Origin: Smittia aterrima
Taxonomy: Eukaryota > Arthropoda > Insecta > Diptera > Chironomidae
DNA: 64,000 nt
Assembly (NCBI GenBank): GCA_033063855.1
Contig: CP093831.1
Location: 9,114,001 to 9,178,000, forward strand
Direction: 5' to 3'
Shown: in pieces, positions 24,442 through 37,276 of the stretch
How the letters are laid out: every line of letters begins with the position of its first letter
Numbering within the stretch: position 1 is the first letter of the stretch
The notes under the pieces: generated by a model
Databases searched by the model: none
What the model was told of the DNA's origin: nothing
What the model saw: only the letters and a program-made list of their open reading frames with translations
Made by a program: the position numbers and the translations under genes

Positions 24442-27334
24442 GGAAAGTTGATATTTGATATTTTCAAAGGTTCAAATGCGAACTAAGCTTAAGCTTCGAA
24501 CTCTTCAGAACGAGAGTTCGTAATGATATTACAAGTGAAACTCGACTTTTCATGAGAGAAATGTTTTTAAACCCTTTTTGGTGCGTGATTTTTCCTGTTG
24601 AATTTTCTTTGTGTTTCCTCTCTCTCTTTGCTTATTTAAGTTTATCGAGGGGCGATCGAAAGTCATGTCACGTACTAAAGAGCTTCGAGTTGTAAGTTAA
24701 AGTTTGATTCTTAGCTCGAAATTCATTTGACATTTCTGACGAATGCCTCTCCTATCATAAAATTCGTTTCACGTTTCCTGAAAGAAATGTTTTGATATTT
24801 TAATGTTATCGAACATCTTTTCGACTGTTCAGCAAGTGAAAAGATGAATTTTTACAAAATTGGTTGTGAGAAAATAATTCATAGCTTCGATTTCAATTTT
24901 GAGCTACAAAAAATGTTGATCTAAAGAAACTTAAAATGAAAAGTTTACGTTTGTCCCAGTTGGCTACAGAAAATAGTTTTTGATATGAAAAAGGAAACTT
25001 TATCCAGTGCCTTACACAAATTCCATAGTTGAACGTCCAGTAGAATTGGATGATTCAAATAAATCACAAAATTTTTGCTGCCTTGTCTCGCCTCTCTAAA
25101 GAATAATAACAAAGCTCTCGCTTTATCTCACGAAGGAAATTTTCTTCAACTGCAAAATAAATTTTCATCTCATTTTAACAAAATTTTTGATAGAAACACA
25201 AACAAAAACTTTCCAAAATCTCGATATCATTCTTCTTAATGAATACTTTTTCGACAAAGTTCTTCTAAAGTTAAGTGCCAAACGCTGTTATCCTTCTCTT
25301 ACTGATAACACCAATGACCACACAGATTGAAACTCGTGCTTGCCTTCCTTAGAATTCACATTTGATGGAGTTAAACTTCGACTTGATGACTTTCCCGGAT
25401 TGTCATTTTGCCAAACTACAAAGCACAAATAGAAAACTTCGAATAGACGAATTTTAGCTTCATCAAATGTGAATATTTCGCGAAATGATAAAAGAAATCC
25501 AGTGATCCATGTCCATTCCCAATTGAATTCCTTACTTTTTGACAAATTTGGTTCCAAATCAAGAATCAACTGTACTGGCCAGTAATCTCTAAGATACAAA
25601 CCCTCTTGTTTCGTTTTGTAAAATTTGTTTTTTCAACATTTAAACTTAAGTTTCGTCGACGACGAATTGAGTTTGCAAAACTGTGTGAAGATCTCAAGTT
25701 AATTTTTCTAAAAAAAAACTATTGCATAGCATTAGATTGTTAAGAACATTTTTCATATTTGATTTAGGATTGTTAAGACGACAGAAAAATTGTTTTGAAT
25801 GAAAGAAACGCCACGGGGGGATTCAGGTTTTTGTTTCGTGTGACGTTTAGTTGGTAGACCGAGATAATAATCGAATCTTGACTGGTTTCACACTTTAATG
25901 TTTAAGACAGAGAAGAATCTCTCACCTCTCTCCCCCGAATATGAAATCTCTTGCACAAAGCAAACTTTGGAATATTTACAAGCGCCCCCCAGTGACTTCG
26001 ATAAAGTTAAACATGCATTTTTGATTGCCAGATGAGAGATGATTTGTTTTTTTGATGAAAAGACATTTTTTCGGTTACGTTAAGATTATTATCACACTTT
26101 TGTACGTAATTATGTGTTAAGCAAATCGTTTTCTTTTGTATTCATTAAGGCATGGCAATTATTTAAAAACGGTTTATTGCGTAAGTTTATTTATTTAGTT
26201 TTTCTCCTCCTCATCTCATGTAAACCCATTCCTCCAAAATCGTCCCACAGCAAAGTTGTTAATTTTTCTGAGTACAAACAAACACGTAAAGGACCTTTCG
26301 TAATGAATAAAAAGGAAAATTTTCAAGAAATCATGTAACGGCTTTTTCTTTTCCCTCTTCAGCTGTTTTCAGAGGAAATCAATTTTCCAGTATTTGCGGA
26401 AATGGAGAAACTTTTGTAAGCTCTTACATCAAACGCGTTTTTCTCTCTCTTTTACAACAACAAAAATAAGCTTCTCGTTGTAGTACAACTCATTGTGCTT
26501 GGCTCTCTCGATCTACCAGATGATATTTTACAACGCAGACTCAAACAGGCGATTCTCTCTCGTTTCGTACATTTATGCGAGGCTCTTTTCCCCGATTGAA
26601 TTTTCAGAGAAAAGCGCTTTCATTAAAAAATTTTCCTTCATCGTCTTAGGATTTGCTGGAAAAAGTTTTTATTTGTTATCTGTTTTAAATGAAACTTTAA
26701 TCGTATTTGTGTAGCTGAAAATTTAGTTGATTGATTGTGATTATCCTTGGACGCGACGATAGATTGTTACGTGTTTCGACAAGGAGTTTTGTGCTGTTAA
26801 TTGTTGGCGAAGCTATCGAAAAGAATTTTTTCATCGAACAAGAAAAAAAGAAGAAAAGAAATAAGGAAAAGGAATTTATTTGTGTAATAGGAGAAGCCCG
26901 AGAGAAGGAGAGAGTTGTAAGTGGAAGATTCGTCAACGAAAAAGTGCTTAATTAAAAGCGAGATCCAGTTAAATTAATTTTTAATCCCATCGTAATGAAC
27001 CGTAATTGATTTTCTGGATCATTATTCTGCGTTCGCTGCTGCCTTTCCAACCCATCTCCTCGTTCTTTCTCTCTTACTTTTTCTCTCTCACACATATTCG
27101 CCCTATGTAAGGGCATTTCATGTTTTCTGTTACAACAACATAGTTTACGCCACTGTCGCCCACCCAAAAAAAAAACATAAAAAGTTTTATTCAAACCCGA
27201 AAAAGTTTACATTTCACTCACTCATTCCCTACGCGCGCTTTTGCAATTCCCTGAAATCCGTAAAATCATTCATTAAATGTCGCTCATCCCGTGCGTTCAC
27301 TTCTCTTTTTCTCGACCATCTAGAAAGGATTAAA
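24442..27334. other. Gene-free 2.9 kb between the C2H2 gene and boule
   Basis: AT-rich sequence without recognisable exons, RNA genes or repeats. It probably contains the 3' untranslated region of the zinc-finger gene and the boule promoter with untranslated 5' exons. An acceptor-like ctag at 27309-27322 lies just before the boule ATG, hinting at an upstream noncoding exon. Confidence 0.45.
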
Positions 27335-28669
27335 ATGACTGAATCACAGCTACCAGCGGCCGCAGCAGCTCAAAAGTTCGGAACTCTAATTCCGAATCGT
27401 ATTTTCGGTGAGTAAAGTCGGATGATGAAGCGGATTTTTCTCATTTTCTCTAATTGCATCATGTCATTTCCATACATCTTCAAATCTGATGGCGCTCACT
27501 CGTGCTTTGGCAATGTTCATCATCACGGTCCAGTTGGCGGAATAAGGTAATAAATTATCGCAAACTTCGTTCTGCTCCATCCCTTCTTCGTCTCTCTCTG
27601 TCTCCCACACTTTATTTCCATCTCACTCGCATATCTAAATTGAAAATTATTCCATTTATGCGATTCGTTTTAGCGCCGAAACCACCGAGAGTGAACTTTG
27701 TAGAGTATTCTCTGCTTATGGCAACGTGAAATCAACGAAAATCATTGTAGATCGTGCTGGAGTATCTAAGGGTTACGGATTCGTGACGTTTGATACGCCG
27801 GCGGTGATAGATTCGCTAATGGTGAGAAGCATCTACTTTTGATTAAATTAAAAGTTGTTTTCGCGTCGAAAAGTCGCTAAGCTTTCGAAATTATTTCCAC
27901 CATTTTAGGGTCGTTGCGTAATTTTGCGAGATCGAAAGCTGAACATCGCGCCAGCCATCAAGAAGCAAACGTTTTGTGCTCCCAACGAAACTATTTACTA
28001 TGCAGCGGCAGCGCATCCAGGACTCATCAACAACATTCCAATTGAGCAGTTTCCTCAAGCACTTTATTCGCCAGGTGAGAGAAAGTCTTTTTGAAGCAAT
28101 TTGTTTACGTAGGGTGATCACAATCTTAAGAAGATGATGCATACCTTTCATAAGAGGGATTGTAATGAGATTTCGTTTCCTTCGATTTAAATCCACCCCA
28201 AAAATTTATTTTTGCAGGCGTTCCATCTGCAGCTCTTTATCCGCCAGCCATGTCATATCCATTCTATCAGCCCGTCATCCAGCCCATGGTAAATATTAAA
28301 CTTCAATTAAAGTCCGTCGTTTACCTTTTTTGTTATCGCACGTACATTGAATGTTTTTCATGCCGCACTTAAATTAAATATGAATTTACTCCTCTTCTCC
28401 CAAATCAGAATGTTCCAGCAATTTGGCCACCGAATTATCAAGGTAAATAAACAAACAATGTCGCTGTGTCGTCAATGAAAAGTTTTCCACTTGTGACGTC
28501 GTTTTTCATTTCGCATAAATTAAATTTCCATAATTTCGCATTCTGAACATGAATTTCTGTTTTTCTCTTCCTTCCGCTCTCCGCCAATTTATTCAACTTT
28601 ACACCAAATGGAACATCTCGACAACAATCGCGTGCTGCAGCCTATCACACCGGACACAAGTTCATTTAA
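27335..28669 (+). CDS. bol: Boule, DAZ-family RNA-binding protein
   Basis: Germ-line translational regulator of meiosis, known in flies for meiotic entry in spermatocytes. Exons: 27335-27407, 27534-27546, 27674-27821, 27909-28074, 28218-28288, 28409-28442 and probably 28641-28669. A single RRM covers residues about 22-100: RNP2 reads RIFVGGIS and RNP1 reads KGYGFVTF, followed by LRDRKLNIAPAIKKQ, a boule hallmark. After it comes a Pro/Tyr/Ala-rich tail (AALYPPAMSYPFYQP). Exon 2 is only 13 nt and encodes the heart of RNP2. The last exon is uncertain: 28641-28669 adds AYHTGHKFI, but an acceptor further on (exon from about 28692) would add a different short tail. Other isoforms probably exist. 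Confidence 0.92.
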
Positions 28670-31600
28670 GCTGTGAGTTCAATTTTTGCAGAGGAGTTTG
28701 TTTTTGTTTTTCTCAACGGCTCCCAAGCTAAACACGTCACAATACACAACCGCGCTCATTAGTTCCCCACAAAAAAAAAAGATAATTTAAAGCCACTCAA
28801 TTATGCGGTGCAATATTATTTACAAAACTCATTAAACTTGATCGTAATCAGGGATTGCACTTGATCCGGATTATTGTTGAATCATTTTCACTCTCCCGAA
28901 CAACTTCAATCCCTGACCGAAATTAAAAATTAAAAGATTCTCTTGATTAAATCGAACAAAAAAAAATGAAAATTACGTCGGGAGAAGCAGCGGCATTTGA
29001 TATTGAATTAAAATATATTAAAATTATACCTGAAGAAGGATGACAACACAATTTAGATATAAATTCTACGAAATTTAAAAGTGACAAAGCAAATCTCTCT
29101 CTGTAAGTCTCATTATAGTTGATAACATTTTTTGCATCTTAAATGAAACCAAAAAGAATCAAACTTTCCCCAAAAAAACACAACATTAAACATATTAATC
29201 TTAAATTAAACGTGACAAAAAAAAACATATTTTAATGCATGATGAACTAAAGTTAAGGACTGAGGAAGCGCGTGGAGGAATTTGTAGCATTTTTCTCTCG
29301 TTGCTGCTGATACTGCTGTTGATGGAATGAGAGAAAAATATCCGGCGATGATAAAAATTTAAATGAAAAAGAAGAAGTTTTGTGATGGCCAACATTGCAT
29401 TAAATTTTCATGGCGCTCACGCGACTCAAATCTCCCCGCAGAAAAAAACTTTTTTGATAATGAAACTTTTTAATAAGTGGACATGAAATGTAATAAATTG
29501 CGATATTTAATGTGTGAACCGTAAAAAATGAAGAGAAATCAAAACAAATTTCGATGTTTCTTATACAAAAGTTCACGATAAAGAGAGATCCCAATGTGAA
29601 TTTATAGCGACGATTCCAAGGATAATTCAACTATCGGCGGAATTAATTTTGAAAGAAGCTTTTTACGATGGTTTCACTTAAGTTTTTATCTCTCAGTCGT
29701 TAATGTGCTTCCTGTGCTTGTGACGCGAAGCGACAAACGACAGAGATGAGAGAAAATGAAGAAGATCTAAAATGTCAATTTCGTTTTGCAATCATCCAAT
29801 TCATGCAATAGCAAAGTTAAATGTAGGTAGGACGCGACGAAAAATGAAGCCATTTCACTTTAGTTGGAATATGCGAAATCTAAAAAAAATCCATTGTGAA
29901 TCCAAAATGTGATAATTGTTGAGATAGAGAGCGGTGAAAAAAGTTACATTTAACTTTTAGCTCTGTCCTCGATTGTTTCATCTAAAACAAAATTGTGCCA
30001 AAAAAAAATGAGAATCGAAAAAAAACTGTTTCATTTTGACCAAATGCCGATCGCATTGTTAGGGTCGAGAGTATTTAGAAATCAATTTCGGTTTTTCTAA
30101 AAGTCGAGTTTGCTTCCGGAGCAAATGTAAAAACCGATCGAATTCCTTAACTTTCCATCAATCGAAGCTTTGCAAACTCGTTTCTCTTTGGGTTTTATTG
30201 AGTTTCGGTCGAGTGAAAGCAGAAAGACATCGAATGATAGACGTGAAGAATTGAATTTCCGTTCGACTTCATGTCTAACAGAAGAAGCTTTCGGTGAATT
30301 TTGCTTGACTCTTTGCTAAACTCCTCAATCATCGGCGGTGAAAAAAGTTAGATAACAATTTTTCTTTCTCACTCTGTTGACAATTTTCCTCTTCAAACGT
30401 TTACAAATCGAATTCCCACCTTCAGTAAAAACAAATCGAGAGAAACTTCACCAACAAGACGACACAAAAAGTATTTTGAATGCAAACTTTTATTGAAAAT
30501 TTAATCAAACGAAAGAAATTCGAAGAATCGAATTGTGTTGTAGTGCAATAAAAGCGAGCAAATGCGATTCCTCGTTCCATGAAAACTTTAGCCAAGGCGA
30601 GGGAAGAAAGATCATAAATGAAATTGTTAGGGAAATTTAGCATGAAAGAAAATTCAGCAACGAAAACACAAAACGAGCTGATAAGGAAAACTTGTTTAAA
30701 TATTGAAACAAAACATTGAACGAACTTTTCTTTTTCATGAGAAGAAAAGCGCGACATTCTCAAAATCGATGGAGCGATTCATCCGAGAAGAGTTTGTGCA
30801 GAAAGTCAGAGCTGAAATCTTTTAATCAGAAAAAGGAAGAAACTTTAATTTGTGACAAAAACGTTCCTGAATAATATTTCTAAAGATCAAAGGTTCGTAA
30901 AGACTCTTTCTTCACTGACTTTAAAATGTTTTTTAAATGAAAAACCTTTTGAAAATCATTCAAGTTCCGGCTTCTCTTTAGCTGATGACAGTAGAGCTCG
31001 GCAGGAAGACGAGGGAAATATAATCTGCACAGAATTTTCTTGAATGGATGCATCGCAATGAACGCCGAGAAAAAAAATGAGAAATTTCTGTGCTTTAGTT
31101 GGAAAAGGGAGGAAAACTTTACATCGTATTTTATAGAACGTCAACACACACACACAGAGCCAACAAAAACTTGAATAGAGAATGAGAAAAATGAATTATA
31201 CTATACAAAATATTTATAGTAACGGAAGAATCTATTTATATATTAACTTATATTCAAGAGGAAAATTAACACTGCAATATAATTTTAAGTGATATGAATG
31301 CTGGGAGGCGCGAGACATTAAATAAAACGTTTCAACCTCTCGCTCATTAAACTTCCCCGCCATAAACGACGATAATTAAAGAATCTCAACGAAATGTAGA
31401 ACGAAAAGATTTCAAAATTGTCACCAACGTAAAATGATTGTGGGAATCCTTCTCAACTTAACCTTCCACTCCCCGCTCCCTCCTCCTACACTTCACCCCA
31501 TCGAGGATCACAACGCAATGGTCGTAAAAAATAGTTAAACTGATTAAAACAGTATAAAAATATATTAATATACATTAGTTAAAATTAAGGATGCTGTAAC

Positions 31601-34600
31601 GGGTAAAATGAGAATATAAAAGTAAATTTTCCACACACCAACCCTCAAATGGATTTTTGGGCGAAAAAAGCCCAAAAAATAAATCTGACATAGTCACGAG
31701 AAAATTGCAATATTATACAAGAAAATGTAGCGGAAAACATTCGAGCGAGAGATTTAATAAATGTAGTTTTTCTTTTCCGTTATTAAGATACTACTTAGAC
31801 ACTCTCGATGGATGTCTCGGGTAGTGCGTGCGACATTAGGCAAAAGCCATGAGAGAGATAGAGAGGAATGGAAGGAGAATCCAACGAAGCGCGAATAAAA
31901 GTAATTTTCTATTCCATTGTCACATGTAGCCCATGATTCCTAAAGCCAAACCACCCCTCAGATGAGCGAACCAACACACAAGTCGGGGCGAGCGTCTTCG
32001 CATTAAAATTAAATAAACTCGGAAAGTTCTTTTTGTGCGCTCCTTTTGTTATTGCTGTGCATGTGATGGAATCTCAGTTAGTCGAGGGAAGAAATCTTTT
32101 GTTCAAGTCATGTTGCTGTGTACTTTATTCTCGTTTTCTGGTTGTATGTCTCTTTATTGCCTCGATTCGCAAGTAAAGAAGGAAAGAAAGAAGGAGTTTC
32201 GAGCTTACCCTCCGATAAAAAACTGTATGCGAAGCTAAAGACGAGCAGAAGGGAAATTTCTGGTCCCGAATGCGAGGATTTCTTCTTTTTTCAATTTAAG
32301 TTTAATCCATGGAAAGGGTGGGAAAGCGAGACAAGGAACAACTTTATAGTTTCTCAACAACAAACTTGAGTTTCTCGCGTTTCCTTTTCAAGGCTCATTA
32401 AAGCTTTTCCGTTTAAGTTTTTTTTGTTTTCTGTCACCAACATTGGATATGAAGAAGCAAACATAAGAAAAAAAATTGACAATAAATTGAGACGCTTAAT
32501 CGTGTCTGACCTTTCGTTTCTCATCGTTTTCAATCCATCTTCCCTTGAAGTAACGCAAAGAAAATCAAAAGCAATAAAGACGTAGTTGATGACGAAGCGA
32601 GACCTATAGGGCCTCGCCTTGAAGAAACTCTGTGGCCAAATTTTTAAAGCAAAGAACATTCATTTGATCTCCGGACTCTTCTCATCATTCCGACTGGCCT
32701 CTGTGCCAAATTGATAACGATTTACAATTTTTCTCCCTAAACATTCCTATACTAAGCGCAAAACCCCTAAGAACTACATGCATAGATATTCATGAGAAAT
32801 ACAAATCCTCTATTTTGAAAGATATATTGATGTTTACAATGCTATCGCTCTCTCTCTCTATCTTCTCCTTCATATTAATATCTCTCAATCTAAGAAAAAA
32901 AAATGTGCAATTCGTACGAACCTCAATGTTTCCTTCCTTCTCATTCCATTTCATTCATTCAGTCTAATCGGCAAGCGGATTAAATATTCTCATTTAAGAA
33001 ATCAAACATTATCTAATCGAATGAATGTTGTGATAACTCTCAGCTATGAAAGAACTTTTCTTTTCGCTCTCAAATCAAAATAAAGGTTTTCCTTTTTGCC
33101 CTAAATTCAGTGGCTGAAGAGAGATTTCCCATGAATTGCACAAACGTTTCGATGCCTTAGGATTACATCAGATGATGAACTGGAAGTTTTAAATTGAATA
33201 AGATGAAGCAGAGAACGTGACGCAATTTGTGATTTATCCTCTTCGGATCCTCTCGACAAGAAAGAAAGAAACTTTTCTATTTTCCTTCAACTTGAATCGT
33301 GAAAGCAAATTTGATTCAACTTTTACAAAATCTCTTTTAATTGAATTTTAAAGTGAAGATTTCTACAAAGTGTTTACTAAGGAAAGTCTTGCATACATTT
33401 ACATTATACATTGGCCTATATACATGCATTCAATTAAATATTGAACAGAACCTTAATACTACGAATAAGAGAAAACTGGAGGAAACTCTTGATGGATGTC
33501 TGAAAAAAAAATATTTAAGTCAAATATCATGGCGAACCGAAGTTAAAAATATCAGCATTTGATTTAATTAACTTTATTGATTCAATTTCCCATCGCCCCG
33601 CCCCACACGCCTTTGTTCTCGATGTTTACGCAATAAATTTTCAAATTGTGATAACTTTCATCATCTGTTTGCTCTCGAAGTCTAATGAATAAATTTCCAA
33701 AGTTTTTGTTGATGCTCTCGAGGCGCTGAAAACTTTGAAGTTCGAATATTCAAACACGACATTATCTGATTTCAAATCATTTTCCCCTAACTAACGAGAA
33801 AAATACTCAAAATGAAAAAAAAAAAACTTTTTGCATCTATTTACAACGTGGCTCACAGAACCTATTTATATTTAGTCGAAATTGTGGTAAGACGATGAGA
33901 ATCTCTATTATATTTATAAGGCAAATAAAGAAAGAAATGACCTAAAGGTTGTGTTTAAACTTAACAATTACAAAAGAGAAAAACAAAATGCAAGAAAGAA
34001 AAATAATTTAAAATTTAGCATTATTATGCAATAATTGTGAACCATGAATATTAATTTCTAAATGAACGAAAATCCAAATCAAAACATGATAATTAGTAAA
34101 GTGTCGCAGCTTGCGATCGTAAAAAAAACCTTTTTGTGGATTAAAAATGCGTCAACGCAATGTGAGAAAATGATTAGCAATTGATAATTTATTTCTACGA
34201 CGGTCAGAGTAAGAGGAGTCAAGCTCAAGCTCATTCGAATCATATACATTAAAGCTACATAAATAAAAGTGAAATATATACCTACTAATTATACACATAT
34301 AGTGATGATTATATATATGACGCGAAAGCGCAAAGATGAGAAATAATTAGGTGATAAGCTAAAAGTCAATATACAAATGAGAAGTGAAAAACAAGCAATT
34401 ATAACTAAAATCTAAATGAAAGTCGTAAGTGTACCTCCAAAACTTATTTCTGTGAAACAAATGATATAAACTGTACTTTTTGTCTTCTCATCTCTAACAT
34501 GTAATGAAAATAAGTGAAAAATCTTTTGAGCCAAATGCCATTGGTTGCTGGTGAAGAGTAACAAAAAAAAATATTTTATAATTTTAAGAGTAAACCAAAT

Positions 34601-35042
34601 TTTTAAACTTCCCATTCAAACATTCAAAAAAAGAAAAACACTTTGTTTATCGTTTCTATCATCTTAAAAGAAGAATGGCAATAACATTGAAACATTAAAA
34701 TGATGGTTAAGATAACAGAAGACGACGAAACGAAAAGCAACATTATACATTGCTATTTTTCGATAACGGAACGAAATGCTGAAAGGTTAATTTTAATAAT
34801 GAAACATAAAATATTTTTTTCCTTAGAAAGCGTTTAGAGCGGAAAATCGATGAAAACATTGAAGATCTTCATAAATATTTGATGAAAAAAAAAAAAGAAA
34901 TTAAAACGAAAATTTGGAACTTTTTGATCCTAAACGCTTTCAATTATATAATTAAAAGAAAATAATATTGACGCTGATGAATGAAATCAAGATGTACATC
35001 TAATATATAAGAGAACAATAAAAAATACATAAAAGCCAAAAA
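28670..35042. other. Gene-free 6.4 kb downstream of boule
   Basis: Very AT-rich, full of A and T runs and short simple repeats (for example CA at about 31145-31157, CT at about 32848-32862, AT-rich tracts near 34270-34320). No exon with good splice sites, RNA gene or transposon is recognisable on either strand. A long boule 3' untranslated region may cover part of it. It ends abruptly at copy B of the small-RNA cassette. Confidence 0.5.
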
Positions 35043-35226
35043 TTATTTCTTATTCATAGCGAGCAAGAAAGATTTCCTAAATGTTTCGAATTGCTTTCAG
35101 TAAATAACGATTTTATTTCCAGCATTGAATGAATAATTGTTATCTTAGGAAATTTTCTTTTTCCCATCAAAGCTAAGATGTTCCCAGCTTTATTTCAATT
35201 TGATATTTTTATGTTTTAATTTAGAG

Positions 35227-35441
35227 ACCACTCTGAGAGCATTCTTTCCCTCGCCCTCCACTAAAAGTGGAAGATGAACGATCATCAATAGCAATCTCGA
35301 CTGATTAGAAATCTATCGAGATGCCGGCTTCACGCTCAGGAAAAAACGCCACAACTCATCATCATGGCTTGAAGTGGTTTCGTTTAGAAACGGTAAAGTG
35401 TGAAGACGTACTACAGAAATGATCCTGTGAAATACAGTCTT
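35227..35441 (-). ncRNA. U3: U3 small nucleolar RNA (copy B)
   Basis: By eye the 215-nt body is identical to copy A (same 5' aagactgtatttcacagg and 3' ctcagagtggt). The shared cttcacaa element begins at 35500, 59 bp upstream. One flank base differs nearby (gatcgctgag here, gatctctgag in copy A). It is downstream of, and codirectional with, U6 copy B. Confidence 0.93.
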
Positions 35442-35479
35442 AACTTTTCTTAGCTCGACCAGATCTAGCGATCGCTGAG

Positions 35480-35500
35480 ACACTTCAAATTATTGTGAAG
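35480..35500 (-). promoter_or_regulatory. Proximal sequence element-like site of U3 (copy B)
   Basis: cttcacaa on the minus strand begins 59 bp upstream of the U3 start, at the same spacing as in copy A, with no TATA-like sequence closer to the start. Function is inferred. Confidence 0.55.
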
Positions 35501-35833
35501 CGTAAAAATTATTTTGGGGAAACAAACTGAAAGTGAAACGATTGAATATTCTCTCAAGAAAGTTTTATGTAATAAAATTAATTTACATCTCAACCATTAT
35601 CGACTACAGTTAAATTTTATAAAATCTTCCAAGTTTTAAGACGACAAATCAACAAAATTCTCTTATGATTGCATCGAATGTGTTTTAATTTTTATTTCTT
35701 TTATTATTCTTTTAATATAATTTACAATTACTAATTCGGCGTACGATTTTTGTCCACTTTTCTCGCAATAATTATTTTTTCTTTAATTCAAAACGAAAAA
35801 TAAACAAAAAAGAATTTATCAGAAATTTCGCGA

Positions 35834-35883
35834 AAAAATGTGGAACGCTTCACGATTTTGCGTGTCATCCTTGCGCAGGGGCC

Positions 35884-35923
<40 letters not shown>

Positions 35924-35940
35924 TCTGCCGAAGCAAGAAC
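35834..35940 (-). ncRNA. U6: U6 spliceosomal snRNA (copy B)
   Basis: The minus strand reads as canonical U6 with the same 5' stem-loop, acagaga box and cgttccacattttt end as copy A; by eye the bodies match. The few bases just upstream of the start differ (atttc here, tctctc in copy A). Confidence 0.96.
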
Positions 35941-35979
35941 GAAATACATTTGGCTAAAAGTCTATTTAAGCTTCACTTT

Positions 35980-36000
35980 TAGAAAATCGCTCTTGTGAAG
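35980..36000 (-). promoter_or_regulatory. Proximal sequence element-like site of U6 (copy B)
   Basis: cttcacaa begins at 36000, 60 bp upstream of U6, and a TATA-like ttaaatag follows about 25 bp before the start, as in copy A. Function is inferred from conserved spacing. Confidence 0.6.
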
Positions 36001-36131
36001 TCTAAAGATTTCATACAAAAAATAAAACTCATTGAAAGTGAAACAAAAAGAAAAGTTTATTTAAATTTTTGCAAAAGAAGGAAGTTGCTCCGAAGAACAA
36101 CGACCCCCCCCCCTCATATAAAAAAGAAAAT

Positions 36132-36249
36132 GCCAACGGCACATAACGTTCCCAAGCGGTCACCCATCTAAGTACTAATTATGCCCGATGTTGCTTAACT
36201 TCGGTGATCGGACGAGAACCGGTGTTTTCAACATGGTATGGTCGTTGAC
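36132..36249 (-). rRNA. 5S ribosomal RNA (copy B)
   Basis: Minus-strand 118-nt 5S rRNA, identical by eye to copy A, with the same internal promoter blocks and the same 10-base homopolymer in its 3' flank (C run on the plus strand at about 36104-36113). Confidence 0.96.
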
Positions 36250-36374
36250 AAACGTCGATGGCTGAAGTCGAAATATAAAGGAACAAAAACTATTTTTAAC
36301 TTAAAGCAAAATTCTCAAATAAAATTTACATGCACCAAGAAGTTTAAGCTTGAAAATAAAAGTTTTCATATTCG

Positions 36375-36791
36375 ACGTTCGGTTCTTAGAAAATGGAAGC
36401 CAAACAAACAAGTTTTCTCTGCGTTGATTTACAGAAAAGTGTAAATTGACAAAAAATGTTGTTTAAATTGATGGAAATTATTTTAAATGGTAAAATACAG
36501 ATTGCCCGTATATTTAAAACATTTGTGCCTTAAAAGTTGATTCAAAGATTTGTCAGGCGAAAAATAATTTTTAAGACTCCAAAATATCGTTGAGCAGAAA
36601 ATTTTAAAGTTATGTTTCGTTTTCTTTGTTCTCTTTTCATTTTCAAATTATTTGGATGATGTTTCGATTAATTTTTCTAACTCGTTTTTAATTTTATTTT
36701 CTAATTATGAAAAGATATTTAAAATTATTATTGAAAATTAATAAATTTACTTCTCATGTTTATATTGTACTTCTGTCAAATTCTTTCAACA
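36375..36791. other. AT-rich spacer before the tRNA cluster
   Basis: No gene is seen. The 36238-36444 open frame runs antisense through 5S flanking sequence and is not credible as a gene. The last bases, ctttcaaca, recur upstream of the other tRNA-Leu copies. Confidence 0.5.
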
Positions 36792-36910
36792 GTCAGTGTG
36801 TCCGAGTTGGTCTAAGGAGCCAGACTCAAGAGAAATCTTACTGAGCTATGCTCGGTTGTGAGTGTTCTGGTCAGCGTCTGCTGGCGTGGGTTCGAATCCC
36901 ACCGCTGACA
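36792..36910 (+). tRNA. tRNA-Leu (CAA) with intron, copy 1
   Basis: The acceptor arms gtcagtg and cgctgac pair. The D-arm sequence is tccgagttggtctaagga, the anticodon stem is ccaga/tctgg with loop ctcaag giving anticodon CAA, and there is a long variable arm (class II). The T arm is tgggttcgaatccca and the discriminator is A. An intron of about 34 nt follows position 37 (about 36831-36864), as is usual for insect tRNA-Leu(CAA). A T-rich terminator follows. Confidence 0.95.
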
Positions 36911-37276
36911 ACTTCTTTTTTTGTTTTTTTTTTTACTTAAAATGTTAATTTTTTCTTTTATTGATCTCAATTAAGAAAAATTTGAAAAAAAAATAATTTT
37001 CCAGTTTTAGTTGAGAACAGTTTATCATGAAAGGTTTCCACGTTTATTGCTGACATGCAAAAACCAATAAGATTTATCACATCAAGTTGATTTGAAATCA
37101 TTTCCAATAAAGTTCTTATTAGAAACTTTCTAAACGAAACATCTTCATTAGAACTGTCATCATAATTTATTAAAATAATTTAAACGCAATTAGCTGACCA
37201 AGGTCCAAAATAAATCATGCTTGAAACTCGTTGGTCTAATAAATTAACATTTTAAGTAAAAAACAAAAAAAGAAGT

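Larger units (their letters stand above)
35043..36374. repeat. Small-RNA cassette copy B (U3-U6-5S)
   Basis: Second copy of the cassette seen at 11000-12403, with all three RNA genes on the minus strand in the order 5S, U6, U3. The 5S and U6 part is inverted relative to copy A, and the U3 part is in the same absolute orientation. The 35564-35623 promoter sequence aligns with copy A twice: directly at about 12340-12403, and inverted at about 11778-11815. Confidence 0.9.

Noticed and set aside
25288..25599. 103-codon minus-strand frame between the C2H2 gene and boule
   Set aside because: Isolated, without splice sites or family resemblance, and probably inside 3' untranslated sequence.
30422..30763. 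113-codon minus-strand frame rich in Phe, Ser and Leu downstream of boule
   Set aside because: The hydrophobic look is what AT-rich sequence gives by chance; it has no homologue I recognise and no gene signals.
36238..36444. Open frame antisense to the 5S flank
   Set aside because: It overlaps the 5S rRNA gene copy B and its flanks; an artefact of AT-rich sequence.
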